In this document: piece after piece, positions 47,375 through 64,000 of the stretch
Layout: every line of letters starts with the position of its first letter
Numbering within the stretch: the stretch's first letter is position 1
Source of the DNA: Macrostomum hystrix
Taxonomy: Eukaryota > Platyhelminthes > Macrostomidae
Length of the DNA stretch: 64,000 nt
NCBI GenBank assembly: GCA_950097015.1
Contig: CATNEN010000038.1
Coordinates: forward strand, 6,880,001-6,944,000
Direction of reading: 5' to 3'
Notes under the pieces: generated by a model
Database searches by the model: none
Seen by the model: the letters and a program-made list of their open reading frames with translations, nothing else
What the model was told of the DNA's origin: nothing
Program-made: the position numbers and the translations under genes

Positions 47375-50300
47375 CCTATACTCAATGAGAACTTCTATGG
47401 AATCTATATTCCATGAGAAGTAGTGTCTATAATCTATACTCCATGAGAAGTAGTGTCTATATTCCATGAGAATTAGAATCTATATTCCACGAGAAGTAGT
47501 GTCTATATTCCATGAGAAGTAGTATCTATATTTCATGAGAAGTAGTGTCTATATTCCATTAGAAGTAGTGTCTATAATCTATATTCCATGAGAAGTAGTG
47601 TCTATATTCTATGAGAATTAGAATCTATATTCCATGAGAAGTAGTATCTATATTTCAAGAGAAGTAGTGTCTATATTCCATGAGAAGTAGTGTCTATATT
47701 CTATGAGAATTAGAATCTATATTCCATGAGAAGTAGTGTCTATATTCTATGAGAATTAGAATCTATATTCCATGAGAAGTAGTGTCTATATTCCATGAGA
47801 AGTAGTGTCTATATTCCATTAGAAGTAGTGTCTATACTCCATGAGAAGTAGTGTCTATATTCCATAAGAATTAGAATCTATATTCCACGAGAAGTAGTGT
47901 CTATATTCCACGAGAAGTAGTGTCTATATTCCATGAGAAGTAGTGTCTATATTCCATGAGAAGTAGTGTCTATATTCCATGAGAAGTAGTGTCTATATTC
48001 CATTAGAAGTAGTGTCTATATTCCATGAGAAGTAGTGTCTATATTCCATGAGAATTAGAATCTATATTCCACGAGAAGTAGTGTCTATATTCCATGAGAA
48101 GTAGTGTCTATATTCCATGAGAAGTAGTATCTATATTTCATGAGAAGTAGTGTCTATATTCCATTAGAAGTAGTGTCTATAATCTATATTCCATGAGAAG
48201 TAGTGTCTATATTCTATGAGAATTAGAATCTATATTCCATGAGAAGTAGTATCTATATTTCAAGAGAAGTAGTGTCTATATTCCATGAGAAGTAGTGTCT
48301 ATATTCTATGAGAATTAGAATCTATATTCCATGAGAAGTAGTGTCTATATTCTATGAGAATTAGAATCTATATTCCATGAGAAGTAGTGTCTATATTCCA
48401 TGAGAAGTAGTGTCTATATTCCATTAGAAGTAGTGTCTATACTCCATGAGAAGTAGTGTCTATATTCCATGAGAAGTAGTGTCTATATTCCATGAGAAGT
48501 AGTGTCTATATTCCATTAGAAGTAGTGTCTATATTCCATGAGAAGTAGTATCTATATTTCATGAGAAGTAGTGTCTATATTCCATGAGAAGTAGTGTCTA
48601 TAATCTATATTCCATGAGAAGTAGTGTCTATATTCTATGAGAATTAGAATCTATATTTCATGAGAAGTAGTGTCTATATTCCATGAGAAGTAGTGTCTAT
48701 ATTCCATGTGAAGTAGTGTCTATATTCCATGTGAAGTAGTATCTATTCCACGAGAAGTAGTGTCTATATTCCATGAGAAGTAGTGTCTATATTCCATGAG
48801 AAGTAGTGTCTATATTCCATGAGAAGTAGTGTCTATATTCCATGAGAAGTAGTGTCTATATTCCATTAGAAGTAGTGTCTATATTCCATGAGAAGTAGTA
48901 TCTATATTTCATGAGAAGTAGTGTCTATATTCCATGAGAAGTAGTGTCTATAATCTATATTCCATGAGAAGTAGTGTCTATATTCTATGAGAATTAGAAT
49001 CTATATTCCATGAGAAGTAGTGTCTATATTCCATGAGAAGTAGTGTCTATATTCCATGTGAAGTAGTGTCTATATTCCATGTGAAGTAGTATCTATTCCA
49101 CGAGAAGTAGTGTCTATATTCCATGAGAAGTAGTGTCTATATTCCATGAGAAGTAGTGTCTATATTCCATGAGAAGTAGTGTCTATATTCTATGAGAATT
49201 AGAATCTATATTCCATGAGAAGTAGTGTCTATATTCCATGAGAAGTAGTGTCTATACTCCATGAGAAGTAGTGTCTATATTCCATAAGAATTAGAATCTA
49301 TATTCCACGAGAAGTAGTGTCTATATTCCACGAGAAGTAGTGTCTATATTCCATGAGAAGTAGTGTCTATATTCCATGAGAAGTAGTGTCTATATTCCAT
49401 GAGAAGTAGTGTCTATATTCCATGAGAAGTAGTGTCTATATTCCATGAGAAGTAGTGTCTATATTCCATTAGAAGTAGTGTCTATATTCCATGAGAAGTA
49501 GTATCTATATTTCATGAGAAGTAGTGTCTATATTCCATGAGAAGTAGTGTCTATAATCTATATTCCATGAGAAGTAGTGTCTATATTCTATGAGAATTAG
49601 AATCTATATTCCATGAGAAGTAGTGTCTATATTCCATGAGAAGTAGTGTCTATATTCCATGTGAAGTAGTGTCTATATTCCATGTGAAGTAGTATCTATT
49701 CCACGAGAAGTAGTGTCTATATTCCATGAGAAGTAGTGTCTATATTCCATGAGAAGTAGTGTCTATATTCCATGAGAAGTAGTGTCTATATTCCATGTGA
49801 AGTAGTGTCTATATTCCATGTGAAGTAGTATCTATTCCACGAGAAGTAGTGTCTATATTCCATGAGAAGTAGTGTCTATATTCCATGAGAAGTAGTGTCT
49901 ATATTCCATGAGAAGTAGTGTCTATATTCCATGAGAAGTAGTGTCTATATTCCATTAGAAGTAGTGTCTATATTCCATGAGAAGTAGTATCTATATTTCA
50001 TGAGAAGTAGTGTCTATATTCCATGAGAAGTAGTGTCTATAATCTATATTCCATGAGAAGTAGTGTCTATATTCTATGAGAATTAGAATCTATATTCCAT
50101 GAGAAGTAGTGTCTATATTCCATGAGAAGTAGTGTCTATATTCCATGTGAAGTAGTGTCTATATTCCATGTGAAGTAGTATCTATTCCACGAGAAGTAGT
50201 GTCTATATTCCATGAGAAGTAGTGTCTATATTCCATGAGAAGTAGTGTCTATATTCCATGAGAAGTAGTGTCTATATTCTATGAGAATTAGAATCTATAT

Positions 50301-50800
50301 TCCATGAGAAGTAGTGTCTATATTCCATGAGAAGTAGTGTCTATACTCCATGAGAAGTAGTGTCTATATTCCATAAGAATTAGAATCTATATTCCACGAG
50401 AAGTAGTGTCTATATTCCACGAGAAGTAGTGTCTATATTCCATGAGAAGTAGTGTCTATATTCCATGAGAAGTAGTGTCTATATTCCATGAGAAGTAGTG
50501 TCTATATTCCATGAGAAGTAGTGTCTATATTCCATGAGAAGTAGTGTCTATATTCCATGAGAAGTAGTGTCTATATTCCATTAGAAGTAGTGTCTATATT
50601 CCATGAGAAGTAGTATCTATATTTCATGAGAAGTAGTGTCTATATTCCATGAGAAGTAGTGTCTATAATCTATATTCCATGAGAAGTAGTGTCTATATTC
50701 TATGAGAATTAGAATCTATATTCCATGAGAAGTAGTGTCTATATTCCATGAGAAGTAGTGTCTATATTCCATGTGAAGTAGTATCTATTCCATGAGAAGT
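47375..50800. repeat. Minisatellite, 23-bp unit, about 3.4 kb
   Basis: About 145 copies of AGAAGTAGTGTCTATATTCCATG. Marker variants (TCTATAATCTATATTCC, AATTAGAATCTATATTCC, GTGAAGTAGTATCTATTCC) recur in fixed order every 350-620 bp, showing repeated amplification of multi-unit blocks. Confidence 0.97.
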
Positions 50801-51184
50801 AGTATAATTAGAAGTAGCAATAGATTTGATGCGCAGTAGAAGCAATTCCAAAAGTATCATTTCATGTTCTGGTATGTGCTATATTATAGAAAAGTTTTGG
50901 CACCGATTTGAAATCGAGTACACAATATAGCTGCTAATCGTAAAAAACAGTTGAAAGTAAATTCCCAGAACGTTAATTAAATCAGCTAAATGCAGAGTAC
51001 AGGAATTAAATTGGCCAACGGATAACGAAAGATAAAAACGGAACAAAAATTGGAGTAATTTCTAGTATTTAAGCTCCAAAAATGGACTACTTTAGACAGC
51101 AGAATTTTAATCACGCTACTAGTAATAACAATAAATAATGAAAATATGACAGTATAACAAAAACAACAAAAAGTATATCAAAAC
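50801..51184. other. Unique spacer
   Basis: AT-rich, no gene seen. Confidence 0.45.
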
Positions 51185-51690
51185 TAACTGCCAAAGAAAC
51201 TGCTAAAGTAACTGACGAAGAAACTGCTAAGGAAACTGACGGAGAAACTGCTAAAGTAACTGACGAAGAAACTGCTTAAGAAACTAACAAAAAAAGCGGA
51301 CAAATAAACTGACGAAGAAACTGCTAAAAACGGACGAAGAAACTGCTAAAAAAACTGACGAAGAAACTGCTAAGAAACTTCTTAAGAAACTGCTAGAAAA
51401 CTGACGAAGAAACTGCTAAAGAAACAGACGAAGAAACTTCTTAAGAAACAGACGAAAAAACTGTTTTAGAAACAGACGAAGAAACTGCTTAAGAAACAGA
51501 CGAAGAAACTGGCAAAGAAACTGACGAAGAAACTGTTAAAGAAACTGATGAAGAAACTGACGGAGCAACTGCTAAAGAAACAGACGAAGAAACTGCTTAA
51601 GAAACTGCCAAAGAAACAGACATATGAACTGCTACAAAAAGCGGATGAAGAAACTGCCAAAGAGACTGTTAAAACACGGGTAAAGAAGCT
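51185..51690. repeat. Minisatellite, 12-bp unit
   Basis: Degenerate array of AAACTGACGAAG and AAACTGCTAAAG, alternating into a 24-bp period. It lies just downstream of the KDM7-like gene on its own strand sense. Confidence 0.9.
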
Positions 51691-51804
51691 GAAAAAGTCG
51701 CTTTTGCTAGGGTAGCCACCAAATAGCACAATTAATAAACAAACTAAAAAAACTTTAAAACGAATCGCCAGACAAACTTCTGGGGTTGGCAGCGGTGGAC
51801 TCCG

Positions 51805-62780
<10,976 letters not shown>

Positions 62781-63004
62781 CTAAAATCCAGATATTTAGA
62801 TATGCTACTAGCTTCGCTGTTGGCATGCAAACTTTGCTAGAAGTATTTCGATAGTTGTGAGTCGGCTTCGGGTACTGAAATATAGTTCAGAAATTTCGAT
62901 GCAAAACTACTAAACGCACAATTAGTGCAGACTTATTGCTACACGGGACTTGCAAATATTGGTCATGGGTGCATGTACATATGCTGGATCAGACAGCGTG
63001 ATTA
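62781..63004. other. Likely intron sequence upstream of the first visible KDM7-like exon
   Basis: TTTTAG on the minus strand at 62786-62781 could be a splice acceptor. No PHD finger or other coding sequence is visible. Confidence 0.4.
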
Positions 63005-63550
63005 TGAATCGGACAGGGGAGTGTATGTACATGGTGTGGATCGGACAGGGGAGTGTATGTACATGGTGTGGATAGGACAGGGGAGTGTATGTACATGGTG
63101 TGGATCGGACAGGGGAGTGTATGTACATGGTGTGGATCGGACAGGGGAGTGTATGTACATGGTGTGGATCGGACAGGGGAGTGTATGTACATGGTGTGGA
63201 TCGGACAGGGGAGTGTATGTACATGGTGTGGATCGGACAGGGGAGTGTATGTACATGGTGTGTGTACATGGTGTGGATCGGACAGGGGAGTGTGTGTACA
63301 AGGTGTGGATCGGACAGGGGAGTGTATGTACATGGTGTGGATCGGACAGGGGAGTGTATGTACATGGTGTGGATCGGACAGGGGAGTGTATGTACATGGT
63401 GTGTGTACATGGTGTGGATCGGACAGGGGAGTGTATGTACATGGTGCGGATCGGACAGGGGAGTGTATGTACATGGTGTGGATCGGACAGGGGAGTGTAT
63501 GTACATGGTGCGGATCGGACAGGGGAGTGTATGTACATGGTGTGGATCGG
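63005..63550. repeat. Minisatellite, 32-bp unit, open in all frames
   Basis: About 17 copies of GTGTGGATCGGACAGGGGAG plus TGTATGTACATG. Because 32 is not a multiple of three and the unit holds no stop triplets, every plus frame and at least three minus frames stay open. A short 12-bp variant (TGTGTACATGG) interrupts at 63260 and 63401. Confidence 0.96.
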
Positions 63551-64000
63551 AAAACAAGATAGTGTGCTATACCACACAGTTACCTATCTCGACTGTAAAA
63601 AAGAGTAAAAGTTAATAGCTAAAGAGACTAGGGTTGCAGCGCAATTGGAAGACTGCGGAATAAAAATATAATTCAGCATTGCAGCACGTGAACACAATTA
63701 CATTATACACACCAGAATGTAGCGAATGAGGGTACACAAAACTTACGAAAAATGATCAAGTTGAAAGTGCATGTGGCGAAAGAACAAAAATGGTCCGCAA
63801 CAATAAATCGGAAGCTGTTAGTCGTTGATATTCAGGTGCGAATTAGTTAAATCGGAAAATTTTGTTGATAAATTCCAATGTAAACATCCGACAAAATAAT
63901 GGTCACAGCCAATTGCAGTAAATTATTAGAATTTTAAGAACAGCAAAATACTTACGTACGTAAAACTAAGGCGATACACAAGGCTTGTGATTATTAAACA
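63551..64000. other. Right-end unique sequence
   Basis: AT-rich, with no gene seen on either strand. It may be intron or 5' flank of the KDM7-like gene. Confidence 0.4.

Noticed and set aside
63053-63615. Several overlapping 160-230-residue proteins on both strands
   Set aside because: All are readings of one 32-bp repeat that lacks stop triplets.

Overview
This window reads as nuclear DNA of an invertebrate animal. Genes have short introns with GT..AG borders, TATA boxes, AATAAA signals, a Sox factor, a KDM7-type histone demethylase, calmodulins and tRNA-derived SINEs. The gene content would suit a lophotrochozoan such as a free-living flatworm, but nothing here fixes the species. About a third of the window is minisatellite DNA: at least 16 arrays, with unit families that are almost all unrelated to one another.

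Layout. 1-144: C-terminal end of an unidentified gene, then two arrays. 2.66-6.94 kb: a three-exon gene joining about 20 ankyrin repeats to a Mab-21/cGAS-like nucleotidyltransferase domain, apparently an ankyrin-fused cGAS-like receptor. 8.44-9.34 kb: a secreted or membrane F-type lectin with an exact fucose-binding motif and a probable 20-nt microexon. 13.2-14.3 kb: an intronless Sox factor with a polyglutamine tract, in AT-rich flanks. 19.7-46 kb: a cluster of EF-hand genes. These are three small two-EF-hand proteins (two of them clear tandem duplicates including promoter and 3' UTR), a near-canonical calmodulin whose first exon can splice in frame to either of two terminal exons, and a divergent calmodulin-like gene. 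Between them lie long arrays, a 4-kb array with an E-box and a GATA motif in almost every unit, SINE copies, a P-element-like transposase fragment, strong palindromes and a broken propeller-like coding fragment.

51.8-62.8 kb, minus strand: nine exons of a KDM7/PHF8-type JmjC demethylase, rebuilt exon by exon with matching phases throughout. Iron ligands are intact and the C-terminus carries two C2H2 zinc fingers. Each of its six long introns is filled by a different minisatellite; its two short introns have none. The N-terminal PHD finger expected for this family is not visible and probably lies beyond the right edge.

How genes relate: the ankyrin-nucleotidyltransferase protein and the neighbouring lectin are both plausible pattern-recognition proteins, but no operon-like link is implied. 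The EF-hand cluster is best explained by repeated tandem duplication. All products are inferred from motifs read by eye; no database search was possible.
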